Counted from the first letter of the stretch, positions 31,871 to 45,597 are shown. The stretch: DNA of 64,000 bases from Poa pratensis (GCA_947311845.1 CAMZMU010000107.1:35100504-35164503); one strand, 5' to 3'. Translations and numbers: made by a program. Notes: generated by a model from the letters alone, not told the origin.

Positions 31871-31887
31871 CCTTTTAAGGGTGGTAG
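31871..31887 (+). repeat. Extra copy of the polypurine-tract sequence, copy B
   Basis: CCTTTTAAGGGTGGTAG recurs exactly at 31963-31979, 92 bp downstream. Also duplicated in copy C (58274-58290 and 58366-58382). Confidence 0.8.
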
Positions 31888-31962
31888 CCCACCCAACTCT
31901 TCTAAACCCAGATATCCAAACCCATCTTTCTTTCTAGCCTCTTCGAATCTCGGGACGAGATT

Positions 31963-31979
31963 CCTTTTAAGGGTGGTAG
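31963..31979 (+). other. Polypurine tract before 3' LTR, copy B
   Basis: CCTTTTAAGGGTGGTAG followed by TC and then TGTAACATCCC, the LTR start. Purine-rich AAGGGTGG next to a TG start is the expected plus-strand primer site of an LTR element. Confidence 0.65.
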
Positions 31980-32618
31980 TCTGTAACATCCCAAAATTTT
32001 GGAATGTTTAAAATCACTAAAATTTAAAACTTTTATTTCTTATTAAAAATAAAATCATCAATTGCCAAGAAAACTAAACAAAAAGGATTTTATTGAATTA
32101 TACAAAAGATTTATGACATTAATTGAATCTAGTAAACTTTGTTTTCAAACTTAAGTGATGAGCTATAAATAAATATTATAAAATACTTATTTAAAGGATG
32201 TCTATTTCAGAAATGTTTTGGATAAAATTATTCAATTCGAAAACATTATATTTGGATTCATAATAAACCCTAGGCCAATAATTGTAGTCACAAAACTATT
32301 TGGAATATCCTCTATTTTAAAAATATAGTTTTGATTCAAGTGTTTGAATTGAAAATGGGTTTGGGAAGATTTATTTTAAACATATGTATCTATGATATTC
32401 TTCTTAATTTTATTAAGACATAAACTTCCTAATTAAGACTCTATTTTAAAATTCTATAAAAAAATTGTCGAATTATGTTATTTGAAAGTATCATAATTTG
32501 AAATGTATTACAAACATGAGTTTGAATGTTTTAAAAGAAAGGTCTTAATTTTACAATTTATAGAAATTTTTTGAAGTCTTTTGGACAAATAAAACAAAAG
32601 TTATGAAAGAAATAAGAA

Positions 32619-32661
32619 AAAAAAAAGAAAAAGAAAAGGAAAAGGAAAAGGAAAAGAAATA
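32619..32661 (+). repeat. Purine microsatellite (AAAAGG)n, copy B
   Basis: Runs of AAAAAG and AAAAGG units. Copy C (59022-59066) has more AAAAGG units and fewer A-only units, so it varies in length between duplicates. Confidence 0.7.
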
Positions 32662-34317
32662 AAAAAAGGGGTTTAGCCGGACCAGCTCAGCCGGCCCAGC
32701 ACCTATCTACCGCGCATGCGACGAGCAGAGCCCAGATCCAGCCCACCCCGCCTCTCTCTTCTTCTCTCTCACTGACCAGGGGGCCCCACCTGTCACCCCG
32801 AGGTTATCCCTAACCTCCGTCCGCGCCCACGAAGCCACGACCGCGCCCACGACCTCACCACTTTTCCCCCACTCGCCCGAGCCCTCTTAGGCAGACCCTC
32901 GGTGTCATTTGGTTACCCCGAACCCCCTCCCCATTTCCCCTCTCCGTCACCCCCGAATCGTGCCCCCAGGCTCGCCAATTTTCTCACCGGATTTCATCCG
33001 GCCCGCCGGCGCATTTCGACATTTCCGACGAGGTGATTTCTCCCCGGAGCTCGAGACCCCGTGAGTCATTTTTGCCACGACCTTACGCACCCTCCTGACC
33101 CCCGCATGAATTCTTTCCGCAGCCGTAGCCTCGAATCCATCCGCAACCCGAAGGTCGCCGGAGTACCGTATCTCCGACCGAGCACCGCCGCCACTCGAGG
33201 ACGCGGTCCTCGTCGTCGACCACTGCAGCGTCACCGTCGTGCTACGCCGCGCCTCCCCGTCATCTCGCCCGAGCCCAAGGACCACCGAAGCGCGGAGAAC
33301 GTTCACGCCCGAGCCGCCGGCCACCGTGTCCTCCATCTCCGGCGAGGTACCGCCGCCCGAGTCTGGCCATCAGGATCTGGACCGTCAGATCCCGATCCGA
33401 CGGTCCGTTTTTATTGCATTACCGAACCGGTACGGGTGAATCCAGTGCGTCCGCGTAAGTTCGATCGGACGGCTGAGATTAATCGCATATTCTGAAAATT
33501 GCTAAAAAGACAGAAACTAATTCAAACTTCAAAAATTCATAACTTTCAAACTACAATTCCAAATTTAGTAAATTTTATGTCCCTGGAAAGCCCTTCTCAT
33601 GTAGATTATTATAGTATCATTGTTTTCCCTTTTACATCTGACAAAATTGAAAAATATACAGAGAGACAATTCGGCCATATATTCCATAACTTGTTATTCT
33701 AAAATTATTTTTAAAGTAAAATCTTTTGATGAATGTTAATAATTACATCCTTTGTCCAGAGAACATAAAACTTAATTTGTATGGTCAATAAATCATAAGA
33801 GTAATAATTTTTCATGCAAGCCCTCTAGTGACTTAAAAATGTTTTCGAATAATAAAATTGCATTAAATTTTGCCCATGTCATCATGCATTATTTTAGTAA
33901 CCACATAACTAATAAGCTACTTAACACATTGTAAAAATGTTGATTTCAGTTAGACATGCATATCATGTCTTCTGTGTATTGCTAATGTGTGGATTGTGTG
34001 TTGATCTGGTGTTATCCATTGTTAGATTGTCTGGAGTGCCATTCCTGTTGCTGTGATAATTCAGCTTACTCTCGCGGTTGACAAGGCAAGTTCACTTTGA
34101 TAATTTTCATAAGTAATCTTCATGAGCAGTTAAATGTTATGTTACAATGCTTGAATAGGATGAACTATTACAGTTATTGATGAATGAAACCAGGTAGGAT
34201 AGTCACATGATTTACTTGGCTCGATATCCTTTGTTGCCTTCGTGATGTTGTTTGTGTAGCTAAGCTAGCTAGATGTGCTTAGGAACACCACGACTTCGTC
34301 CTTAGAAACGATTTGGC

Positions 34318-34950
34318 CACCACGGAGTCACGGTGTGTCATTTGAAATGACATTGATCACCACGGAGTCACGGTGCATCCTCACAAACAGCGATGAGCAC
34401 CACGGAGTCATGGTGTCTCTAAACGATCTGGCCACCACGGAGTCATGGTGTGTCATTTGAAACGACGTGGATCACCACGGAGTCACGGTGCATCCTCACA
34501 AACGGCGATGAGCACTATGGAGTCATGGTGTCTCTAAACGATCTGTTCACCACGGAGTCATGGTGTGTCATTTGAAACGACGTGGATCACCACGGAGTCA
34601 CGGTGCATCCTCACAAACGGCGATGAGCACCACGGAGTCATGGTGTCTCTAAACGATCTGGCCACCACGGAGTCATGGTGTGTCATTTGAAACGACGTGG
34701 ATCACCACGGAGTCACGGTGCATCCTCACAAACGGCGATGAGCACTACGGAGTCATGGTGTCTCTAAACGATCTGTCCACCACGGAGTCATGGTGTGTCA
34801 TTAGAAACGACGTGGATCACCACGGAGTCACGGTGCATCCTCACAAACGGCGATGAGTACCACGGAGACATGGTGAATCTAAACAATCTGGCCACTACGG
34901 AGTCATGGTGTATCTTTTGAATCGAAGTGGATCACCACGGAGTCACGGTG
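34318..34950 (+). repeat. 115-bp tandem array of imperfect palindromes in LTR, copy B
   Basis: Same higher-order array as in copy A: CACCACGGAGTCAYGGTG cores about every 38 bp, period 115. Equal in length to copy A with scattered substitutions, for example a core changed to CACTATGGAGTC near 34513. Confidence 0.9.
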
Positions 34951-37900
34951 CGTCCTCACAAGAGACGATGGGTACCATAAGGTCATAGAGTTTGGAAACG
35001 GCATGGTTCCCCGGAGACATGGTGTGTCATTTGAAATGGTTTGAAAATTGGAGTGAAGGAGTACTCGGAGCTATTTGTCAGAAAAGAGTAGAAGCACCAC
35101 GAGGACTATGGAGTTCTCGAAAGGGGTTGGAAACAACTCGGAGTTCTATTACGTGTACGTGGAGAAAGATATTAAATAATTTGTTTAGAACCAATAAAAT
35201 TGTTTAATATATTCTGAGTGAATCTTGCCATCACAATTCAGTTGTGCTGACCCAATGAATCTGGGCTGTAACTCACCGTTGCAGGTCCGTCTGACGAGAA
35301 GTAAGGATTTGATAGGGTCGCGAGTCTCCAACCAACATGCCTTGCCTGTGGCACATGATGAAGATGGAGCTCACTTTATCCATTAGCTTTCCGCTGTGTG
35401 TTTATTTCGGTTTGAGCTAGCCATGAGCTATGCACCTTGTATCGAACCCTTTTATTTCTGGATCATCGTGTAATGAATATTGATGCATTGTTATGGTATT
35501 TCATCTTAAACTGTGTGTGCTAGCAAGTCGATCCAGGGACTAGCACTATACACAGGAGGTCGCTACCTTATAGTAAAAGGGGGGCCTTTACAATAATATA
35601 AGCATGGAACATAAGAAATTATAGATACGTTTGAGACGTATCAATCAGTACTAAAGAACAATCAACCGTGCATAGTATATTTAAAGATGATTTAAGCTTC
35701 AAGAACAACAATATAATCATCCAATGCATCAAACACTCATGACAACTTTATGTTAGGATCAAGTCAAGCAATAACAATCTGCACGTAGAAAATCAACTCT
35801 CTATTTGTTCACTCAAAAACAAGCAAGCGTTCAGCGTTGGTTCCTGGCACCAGGATGTTGTGGCTAAAAGAACATAAATGGGGGGTTGGAAGGCCAGCGG
35901 AAGAAAGTCTCACAAAGCTGAAAGTGATCATTAGACAAGAGGAAGTCTTATAATCGAAGCTATGCAAGGAGTAGTGATTGCCACACAATGGATGCACATT
36001 GAGCTATAAGTGTATGAAAGCTCTCCAATGGAACTAGTGGGGGTGCATCCAACTTGCTTGCTCATGAAGACCTAGAGCACTTTTGAGGAGGCTCATCATT
36101 GGAATATACAAGCCAAGTTCTATAATGTAAAGTTCCCCACATAGTTATGCAAATAAAACATGAAAACTCTCTCACATGGAGTAAAGGTGCTAAACATGAG
36201 CACAAATGATGACTATGAATACTACAGGTGCTAAAACATGAGCACAAGTGTGGATAAAGAATAGTAATGTTGCCCCCTTTTTTATTCTTTTTTTTTCTGT
36301 TTCTCTTTTCGATGGCCTCCATGGCTCTTTTCACTTTTAGGGGCAAACATTCTAATATGACAACACACTTTTTGGTACAACTAACTCATAATGAACAAAA
36401 CATAATATATGAAACGGTGACTCTGTCAGTGTAGCAGGATATGCAATGATCTAGCGTAACATGGGTAAACCGTACATTAGCTGTATAGAATCATGCAAAG
36501 CAATATATAAATGATAAATGACAACAAGTCATGTAATGTAAGATGGAAGTTGCATGACAATATATCTCGGAACAGCTATGGAAATGCTGTGATAGGTAGG
36601 TATGGTGGATGTTTTGAGGAAGATATTTAGTCTTATGTGTAGGAGAACATGATGAAGATCTCCCACGAGTTTTGGATGTACCCGCGAAGTATGCACCAAC
36701 TCTCAATGTGAGAATGGGCAATGCAAAGTACCGAAGAGGCTATCAAATATGGTAGTGGAAGTGCCATGAAAACCGCAGCTTAGAACTCACAAGTTAAAAG
36801 ATTCCAACTAGAAATATGATCTTACAAGGCATAATGAAAATGACTCCAAGAGGGACTGTGGCAAGTGACAAGTCACTGTTGGGACCCCGACCGTAGCGCA
36901 TAACAAAAAGTCATTACGGTTGCTTTTAACATTAGAAGTCATATATCATTATGCTATCAACTGGTTATTTAAGTGTGGCACAGCTTCAAGTTTTTTTATA
37001 CCAACAATTAATCATTTTACTTTACTAAACCATCAAGTTTACCATTAAGCATATTAATATCTCAAAACAACATCAATGATTCAAGTGAAACAATTTAATG
37101 ATCTACAAGATTATGTAACCTTTCGTTATACCATCTACCACATTTAGCAATTTCTGTTTCCAACCAAACACCAATCAACTTATTTAAACATAAACTCTCC
37201 AAGTATTTAACAATGAAACAAGAGAGTATAACCTAACCGCTGCGGCTTTCAGCTTTCACCATAAACATAAAACAATAAGTGTTGAGGCTTTCAGCTTTCG
37301 CCATGAACATAAAAGATAACTGTTGAGGCTTTCAGGTTTTACCATAAATATAAAAGAATGCTAGGATCCATTTTATTCAGAAAATTAAAATAACAAAGCA
37401 AACTAACGCTTCAAGTAAAACACATAAGATGTGACGGAATTAAAATATAGTTTCACTAGAGATAACCTGATAAGTTGTTGATGAAGAAGGGGATGCATTG
37501 GGCATCCCCAAGCTTAGACGCTTGAGTCTTCTTGAAATATGGTTGGGTGACCCACGGGGGCATCCCGAGCTTAGGCTATTTCATCTTCTTGATCACATCA
37601 TATCATCCTCTCTCTTGATTCTTGAAAACTTTCACCACACGAAACTCAAAGTAAACTTTATTAGAGGGTTAGTGCATAATAAAAATTCTCATATTCTGCA
37701 TGGACACAATCATTACCAATGCTACTGGACATTAGCTACAGCCACTGATACTTTATGGAACAAAAAGATCCATTCAAAAACAGCAAAAGAGGCATTGCAA
37801 AATAAATGGCAGAATCTGTCAAAAACAGAACAGTCCGTAAAGACGAATTTTTTCGAGGCACTTAGCTTGCTCAGATCAGAAAACTTAAAACAAATGAAAG

Positions 37901-38252
37901 TTGCTTACATATCTGAGGATCACGCACAAAAAATCTCAGGTCATTTTGATTTTTCTGTGAATTCTTACGAATTAAACGGTGGACAGCAGAAAACTGTTTC
38001 TGTGCAGAAATCCAAATCTAGCATCAACTTCCTACTAGAGGTTTTACTTGACACAACTATGCAATAAAATAAAGATACAAAGAAGTTGTTACAGAGGTAA
38101 GCATGCTCCTTGACTAAAGCTTAAAATAAAAGATAATGGGTTGCCTCCCAAAAGCGTTTTTTTAATGCCTTTTAGCTAGGCTAGCTGATTTTAATGATGC
38201 TCTCATAAGAATAAGAGTTGAAAAACAAAAGAGAGCATCAAGGGGAAAAATA

Positions 38253-39383
38253 TCAAACACATTTAAGTCTAACCCACTTCCTATGCAAGCGAATATTGTA
38301 ATAAAATAAATTGTTGAAGCATAAAGCAACTAACATAGAAAGACGAAACAAATGCAATTTCAAAACTTTCAACATAAAGAGAGGTGCTTTAGTAACTTGA
38401 AAAGTTTTACAACCATATTTTCCTCTCTCATAATAACTTTCAGTAGCATCATGAACAAACTCAACAATATAACTATCACATAAAGCATGCTTTTCATGAT
38501 CTACAAACACATAATTTCTATTAGGTTCAAAAATAGCGGGGTCATTAGACCCACTTTTGACAATAGTAGTATAATAAATATCATTAGGCAATATAGGACC
38601 GTCATCAAGAGCATTATCATATATAACAATAGGGAGCACATTTTTACTTTCCGCAATTTCCTCTTTTATTTGAGTCAAGGAGCATGCTACTTCAAATTTA
38701 TTAAAAAGAGATATTTCAATAGAATCATGACATTCAACAATATAGCATTCTTCCTCCTTAGGTAGGCATGGAGGGTAATCAAATAATGTAAGAGTTAAAG
38801 AGTTACTATCTTTAGGAGGTAGATCCTCCTTTTGTTCTTCACTCTCCTCCTCTTTTTCATCTAATGAGCTTTCAGGTTCAGCAATTTCTTCTTCCACATG
38901 TTCCTGAAAGGAAGCAAGTTGTTCTGGAGAATAAGTTTTCTCAAAAAAATTAGTGATATAAGGATTGTCATTGTAATATTTAAGGCAGTAACCTAGTATA
39001 GCATAATTCTCAGTTTTACAAGGAGCATCATCATTTTGAATATAACCAGCAATTTCATAGGCACCCTTAAAAACAACAAATTATACAATTTGTTCAAGAT
39101 TACCAAAGTCATAGTTTCCTTTAGCATAAGCAGCCAAGGTTTCATTATCATTATAATCACATTGGAAAGGGAGGTGTTTATGCCTTCTACAACAAAAAGA
39201 TTTATTAAAGCAGTAGGATTCATCATATGTTGAACACAAGTTCTTAGCAAAATTATTCAATCTACTTATTTGTTCCCATAAATATTTCTCTTTTTGAGAC
39301 AAGCGGTATTCCTTATAATAATTTTGATGTTCCTTCGTGAACCCACTTAGCCAATAAGATTTTATTTCAAAGAGAGTAGACAT
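38253..39383 (-). pseudogene. Retroelement ORF of unknown function in gag position, copy B (one nonsense codon)
   Basis: 376-codon frame starting MSTLFEIKSYWLSGFTKEH, with the Cys/His cluster, acidic middle and C-terminal region described for copy A. Here the frame is continuous except for one TAA after NLEQIV at about 39083, where copy A still encodes NLEQIEE. Copy A carries two different lesions downstream and upstream. The two copies therefore show that the parent element had one full-length frame at or shortly before the duplication. Confidence 0.75.
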
Positions 39384-39566
39384 TGATAGCAAGTAAAGAA
39401 CTAGACATAATAACAAACCGAAATACAAAAATAAATGCAACTAAATATTTTTTTTGTGTTTTTGATAATATTAAGCAAAAAGACAGTAATAAAAATAAAC
39501 TAAGCAAGACAAAAACAAAGTAAAGAGATTGGAAGTGAGAGACTCCCCTTGCAGAAGTGCTCCAAC

Positions 39567-39584
39567 TCCCCGGCAACGGCGCCA
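39567..39584 (-). other. tRNA-Asp primer-binding site, copy B
   Basis: Identical to copy A (minus strand TGGCGCCGTTGCCGGGGA), 10 bases from the LTR end. Confidence 0.85.
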
Positions 39585-39594
39585 GAAATTAGCT

Positions 39595-41171
39595 TGATGC
39601 ACGCGATGGTGTTGTTCGGAAACCCCAAGAGGAAGGTGTGAAGTAGTGCAGCAGCAAATTTCCCTCAGTTATGAAACCAAGGTTATCAATCCAGTAGGAG
39701 ATGAATGCTCTTCTGAAGGTTGTTGAATCTGACGTTGACAGGGCGCACTACCGGTGTCAAGAACGAACGTGGAACCTGCACACAACACAATCAAACTACT
39801 TTGCCCCAACGAAACAGTGAGGTTGTCAATCTCACCGGCTTGCTATAAACAAATGGTTAAACGTATGGTGTGGAAAATGATGTTTGTTTGCAGAGAATGA
39901 AAGTAACTGTTTGCAGTAGGTTGTATTATCAATGTAAAGAAAAGAACCGGGGTCCACAGTTCACTAGTGGTGTCTCTCCATAAATAAATAATAGCATACA
40001 TGCGGGTAAACAAATTACAGCTGGGCAATTGACAAAATAAAGAACTGCATAATGATGCATATAATATAGTCATGATGTCTAGTGTGAGATTCATTTGGGC
40101 ATTACAACAATATACATGGACGTTCCAACCGCATCTATGACTAATAATCCACCTTCCGGTTAGCGTCCGCACCCCTTTCAGTATTAAGTTGCAAGCAACA
40201 GATTATTGCATTAGGCAAAGTGTGTAATGTAAGTAATACAATTATCATTAGACAAAGCACTACTGTTTTATTCCTAGTAGCAACAGTACATTCACAATCT
40301 TAGAGGTTGCCGTCACTCCCCCAGATTAAATGAAGACATGAACCCACTATCGAGCATAAATACTCCCTCTTGGATTCACAAGCATCTACTAGCAACGGAG
40401 AGCATGCAAGATCATAAATAACACACACATAATATATTATGAAGCAAATGACATTGTACTCAATATTCATCGGATCCCAGCAAACACAACATGTAGCATT
40501 ACATAAAGATGATCTTGATCATGATAGGCAGCTCACAAGATCTAAACATGGTAGCACATAAGGAGAAGACAACCATGTAGCTACTGCTATGGACCCGTAG
40601 TCCAAGGATGAACTACTCACGCATCAGTCCGGAGGCGGGCATGGTGATGTAGAGCCCTCCGGTGATGATTCCCCTCTCCGGCAGGGTGCCGGGAAGAGCT
40701 TCTGAACCCTCCCGAACTAGGGTTGACGACGGCGGCGGCTCTGTGATGTTTCGTGGAAAAGTGTTAAGGTACTTAGGGTTTTTCCGTCGGGGGGATTTTA
40801 TAGGCGAAAGGGCAACGTCGGTGGGCGCCCGAGGGGCCCGGACCACGTGGTGGCGCGGCCAGAAGGGGGGCCGCGCCTCCACCAGGTGTGGCCGCCTCGT
40901 GGCGTGTCTTCGACGCTTCCTCGGTCTTCTAGATCCTTCCGGGAAAAATAGGAGTTTTGGCTTTTGTTTCGTCCAATTCCGAGAATATTTTCTTAACAAC
41001 TTTTCTGAAACCAAAAACAGCAGAAAACAGGGAACTGTCACTGTGGCATCTTGTTAATAGGTTAGTCCCAAAAAATGCATCAAACCATATAAAGTGTATA
41101 TAAAACATGTAGCAATGGGTATAATATAAGCATGGAACATAGGAAATTATAGATACGTTTGAGACGTATCA
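39595..41171 (-). mobile_element. 5' LTR of minus-strand gypsy element, copy B
   Basis: 1577 bp, TGATACGTC start at 41171 and TGCATCA end at 39595 on the minus strand. Nearly identical to 6779-8356. Confidence 0.85.
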
Positions 41172-41172
41172 G

Positions 41173-41577
41173 CTCCCTTTATCAATCGTTGAGAATGATG
41201 GATTTTGAAAATTTGTTTCTAGCTTGAATCCAGCCTTTCACATGCTATCAAGAAGCTGGACGCTCAAGAATGAGTTCATGAAAGCTTTTAATGATCATAA
41301 GAAGGCCTTGAAAGAGCTATTTGGTGTTTCCAAGTCTAGGATATCATTGACCATGGACATGTGGGCTTCCAATCAAACAATTGGATACATGATCATTACA
41401 TCCCACTTCATTAATGATTCCTGGAAATTGGACAAAAGAATAATCAAGTTCAATGCCTTGGAAACACCCCACACAGGAGTAGCCATGTTCAGTGTGGTTC
41501 TCAAATTCATTCGTGACTTGAACTTCAAGGACAAGTTGTTTGCAATAGCATTGGATAACGCTTCTAACAAATCTTAA
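41173..41577 (+). pseudogene. hAT-family transposase fragment, copy B
   Basis: Same fragment as in copy A, with the TGA after VENDGF and the TAA after NASNKS both shared, so both breaks predate duplication. It keeps NDHKKALKELF where copy A has lost two codons. Signatures SLTMDMWASN, GYMIITSHF and FAIALDNAS are intact. Confidence 0.8.
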
Positions 41578-41759
41578 CAAAAACATCATGCTAAATTTTG
41601 CAGCACCTAATCTTTGGGTCGATAGGATGAGCTTTGTGAGCATTTACCATAATTACATAATGGTTCGAACCTTAATAACCATCGGTTAACCTCTTTTAAC
41701 CCTTTTAACCTAATGGTTAATCTATTAATCCATTTACATAAAGGACATTGCTACGTCGT

Positions 41760-44700
41760 GGTCGACCACGATCTGGTCTATATCGTGGTCAGTCCCGACA
41801 TGCCATAAATGGAAAGAAAACGTTTCGCAGAAAGGAAAGAATCCCGCGCGCATGACACAGGCGGGTGGGACGCCAGACATAGGTGGTTTTTTGGCGGGAC
41901 GCGAGGCCGAGACAGCGACCAAAAAATGTCCAGCGCACAGGGCCACAGGCCCCCATGATTCAAGCGACCCAGATCGCCCCCAAGAAAATGGAAAAGACTT
42001 ACATCCCCTGCAGAAGAAAAGCATCACCTGAAGAATCCCCTTCTGTCCTCCCTCCGCCCCTCTTTCCCCAAGTTTGAACAGCAAACAACAGCACACCAAA
42101 AGATATTACAACTCGATCAGGAAGTAGAAGTTGCAGGAAAAGTATGTTAAAAAAGGTTCAGCAAACAGCAGATTCGAAAACACAACAAGATGTAAGTTCT
42201 TCAACATCAGATCTTTAGCAGATTCAAAACCCCCAAAAAAAAACTATCAGTTTCTTCATGCGCCGTGAGCTCCATCCTTGCAATCAACTAGTAGATGAAT
42301 CATCAAAATTAACATCCCTGTAATCATGTGAGAAACTATTTCTTGTCAGAAACATTAGCAGAAATTGCTCACCAAAAATACCTAGGCTATTTCTTGTGAA
42401 TTAGATGCAAAAAGGTATAAAATTAGAAACTGTTGAGCAGGAAATTGTGTATTGTTACTTTTCATCTTTCCTGGCTCATTGTGAAAATGGAGGGTGAACT
42501 AAACATGGGGATAGCTGATTTTTTTGTTACTTTCATATACCAAAACTAACAAGTTTTTACACACCCCTTCCACCATATAAACTAGTTTCTTACACCACTT
42601 TTTTATCTGAACCTTCTACGAAAATCAAACCTGAAAGTTTGCATGTACCATGATACTGTAAAATTACATCCGTTAAAAAAAACTGTTCAGAAAACAGGAA
42701 TCCCTAAGCTTTTTTTACACCTGGTTCATCTATCTGTAAAAAAAATGCGTGTAGAAATACAAATCTTTCAAGCTTCTAATGTAACTACAGAAAACTGCCA
42801 TGTTTCTGAAAACTTACAGTAGATGTGTAGCTGGCAGTAATTGTTTCTTACATAATTATGACAGTAGAAGACACCCCGATTAGTCAAAAAATCAAGCTAA
42901 ACAAAGGACATTGCTTGCTGCATCAATTACTTCTCTTACATTTTGTTCTCAGCAGTTTTATTTTGATCCAATTTTGAGCACAAGCAAAAAATTGTAGCTC
43001 CCAGCTAAGAAACTTACATTTTTTTTCCCAAAAAAGATGGAACTGCGGGACTGACAAAGATCTTGTTGAACCTGCATTACAGTGACACGAAAAAGAAAAG
43101 AAAAGTTGAGAATGATCTGTTGTAAGTAATATACAAAACAAGGTAGAGGAATGATCTGTTGTACGTAAAAAAAAATGAAGTAGACGAAAATACATGCATG
43201 TTTTCCCAATTGAAAGTAAAGTATTTAACCACGTGATCGACTAAAACATGGCACATCGTACTACTTTTGTTTTGGACCAAATTCTATGATCTAAAGTTTC
43301 AATGATGTTGTGTATAACCACGAAGTGAGATTTCATGACACTAGTTTCTGCTCCGAGGACCTAAAGATATGATACTAGAGCAATAACATTTATATGTATA
43401 ACTCTGCCTAAGTCACTGAATTTACTTGCACTTTAAAATGTCCATGAAATCTTACAACTACCTGATCCCTTGAACACTAATTTCGAACCATGTTATTACG
43501 GAAACTAGCATGGGCACAGGTGCGCTGACACTCCATAAAAAATTGGTTCATACTTACCGAATGCCTTACAACAAACATATCCATCTAGCATCATATAGCA
43601 TTCCTATACCAGGGGATAAAAGACATCTGAAAGAGCTCACCCAAAACCTTACATCTAACATTTAGTGGCAGATCACAAAACCAAAAAATGCATCTACAAC
43701 AAAAACTTACATGTGCAGTGGAAAAGGACATTTTAGTGGCAGTTCAGATAGCAAAACAAATAACTGCATTTGAATGTAGGTTGCTTATGGGTTCAAATTC
43801 ATATTCAAAAATTACAATCTATCGAGGACTGACATCGAGACTTAAAAAGCAGCTACTGCTTATTTATTGCAACTGCAGAAATGAAACTTACATCTAGCTA
43901 AGGTGTAAAATTCTGGCTGTGATTCTTAGCATCTAGCAATCAAACTAACATCCGAAAAACACATGGGTCATGCTTACAATTTGCATAAAACTGCAAGTTC
44001 AAACTTACATCTACCACCTATATTGGTGGGTACTATTCTGGTACATCGGCACAAATTACATTCATCAATAAATCTCTACATAGAAAATTTGGAAAAACTT
44101 TGCATCTAATGACCTGCTATTTCAATGACGGATGACAAAAAAACCCATATGGTGCTCACAAAACCCCGCCTCTTCGAGATGTCATGAAATATGAATCAAT
44201 TCAGCACCTTTCCGCCAGAGAAAATCCACTCGGAAACGCAAAAAGAGAAAAAACACCACTTGTGCACACCGGCGAGGAGCCGATGATTCAGTAAAAAAAT
44301 AGTCTAAATACCAGATCCATGCTTGGAAAACGAACAATACGCACGGGATGGACATCTAAAAGGCATCGTTCTTTTACCTGTTCTTGAGGAAGACGGACGA
44401 ACTCGTAGATCGGCGCGTTGCCGGTGAAGAAGACACCGAGCACGGCAGCGCTTCCGCCTCCACCACCACCCAAATCCTCACTCCGACGGGTGTGATTCGC
44501 TTTTCCATTATCTCTCCCTACCAACGGCGGTCGCGGGACGAGCGCTGGCGACGGATGCGGCGGGAATCGCCGGAGCCGGAGAAATGCGGGGGTCGAGTGG
44601 GGAACTGTGAGAGAGAGATGCGAGAGAGAGAGGCACACAGCGCAACTGCCCCAAGCGACTCGGTACACGTCGCCCGGCCGCATCCATCTCGCGCGCGCCG

Positions 44701-44761
44701 TTCGATTCGCATCGTGCGGCCACAACGCGTGAGCACGCGATAGTCCAGATCGTGGTCGACC
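41760..44761. mobile_element. Putative DNA element bounded by 17-bp inverted repeat, copy B (uninterrupted)
   Basis: GGTCGACCACGATCTGG at 41760-41776 and its exact reverse complement at 44745-44761. It lacks the solo LTR, showing the original length of about 3.0 kb. Content as in copy A: recurrent ACTTACAT motifs and a GC-rich exon-like right end. Confidence 0.4.
41948..41952 (+). other. Empty site for the copy A solo LTR
   Basis: A single GGCCC joins CCACA to CCATGATTC. In copy A the same GGCCC is duplicated around the 1624-bp LTR. Confidence 0.92.
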
Positions 44762-44763
44762 AA
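44378..44763 (-). pseudogene. Possible captured exon with splice donor, copy B
   Basis: Same frame as in copy A ending PIYEFVRLPQEQ and donor CAG|GTAAAA. A Gly-rich run reads DLGGGGGGSAAVLG. Product not recognised. Confidence 0.3.
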
Positions 44764-44819
44764 TATAAAGAAATTGCGTTACATAAAACGGCTATTTGGG
44801 TTCGGAACCAAAAGGTAAA

Positions 44820-45597
44820 GGACTGTGGTAGGTAGGGCACGTGCCCCAGATTAGACTTTCTTGGGCACGGATGAAAATATGCTAATTAAGCCATGCATGC
44901 AGCCACAACGTGGAATTCCTTTTTCGTTTGCAAACTTTAAAATGTTTTATCTCTTAAACCGTAATTCAAATCCACATCAGTTTTCACGGTTGACTTTGTT
45001 GCGACGAGATCTTCAAAACTAAATCCCATCTTAATATGTTTTGACAACTTTTTTTTTCTCACCCTAGTTGCCAGATTATGGTCACTTAGTCACCAGGTAT
45101 TGTAAAGTTGGTTACCAGGTTAAAATGAAATGGTTGCCTGGCCTTTTTATGTGCGTTACTCACCGATGTAATCCTTCTGTGACGGTAATCCCATATTTTA
45201 CATGTCTAGATTGGATCAAATACTCACTTTCTAAACATGTAGATCATGGTTATGACAAAAAAACATGTAAAAATGACCTGGTAACTATGTATTATTTGGG
45301 TTGTAAACGTTAACTAGCAATATGGTAACCACGGTATTATAACCTGGCAACTGACGACGAAAAAAAAAGTTTGTCAAAACATACTAAGATGGGATCTTGT
45401 TTTAAAGTACTCGCCGAGACGAACCCAACGGTGAAAACGGATCGTCATTTGGATTAACGGTTTAAGAGATAATTTATTTTGAATTTTCGGATTAAGCAAA
45501 GATTCCCTACATGCATGCATGATTTGCTGGCTCTGCAAGGATGGGAAACGCCGGATGGAATCACTTTATGGGGCACGTCCCCTTGTTAGATTAACCG
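44820..45597. mobile_element. Mutator-type MITE with long terminal inverted repeats, only in copy B
   Basis: 778 bp flanked by an exact 9-bp duplication AAAGGTAAA (44811-44819 and 45598-45606), the Mutator signature. Copy A has one AAAGGTAAA with the flanks joined (at about 13620). The arms are about 280 bp long and imperfect: GGCACGTGCCCC near the left end faces GGGGCACGTCCCC near the right; ATCTCTTAAACCGT faces ACGGTTTAAGAGAT; and a CCCATCTTA.TATGTTTTGACAA match faces its complement. No transposase is encoded. Confidence 0.92.

Larger units (their letters stand above)
31982..35554 (+). mobile_element. 3' LTR of plus-strand gypsy element, copy B (~3.6 kb)
   Basis: Begins TGTAACATCCCAAAATTTTGG right after the polypurine tract and is taken to end at ACTATACACA. 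It has an AT-rich head, a purine microsatellite, a GC-rich block with GGGGCCCCACCTGTCACC, then the AT-rich middle and the 115-bp array. At about 3573 bp it is a long LTR. Open frames in the GC-rich block were judged non-coding. The 5' LTR is not present in the unit, so this element is a truncated 3' half. Confidence 0.75.
35593..41171 (-). mobile_element. Minus-strand Ty3/gypsy-type element without recognisable pol, copy B
   Basis: Same layout as copy A: LTR stub 35593-35643, noncoding interior, unknown ORF 38253-39383, tRNA-Asp primer site and full LTR. Differences from A are mostly single bases and short indels. Confidence 0.8.

Noticed and set aside
37498..38067. 189-aa plus-strand frame inside the minus-strand gypsy element
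   Set aside because: It is antisense to the element's interior, the copy A equivalent is interrupted, and no domain was seen.
45068..45313. 81-aa frame inside the Mutator MITE
   Set aside because: Lies in the spacer and arm of a non-coding inverted-repeat element, with no transposase motif.
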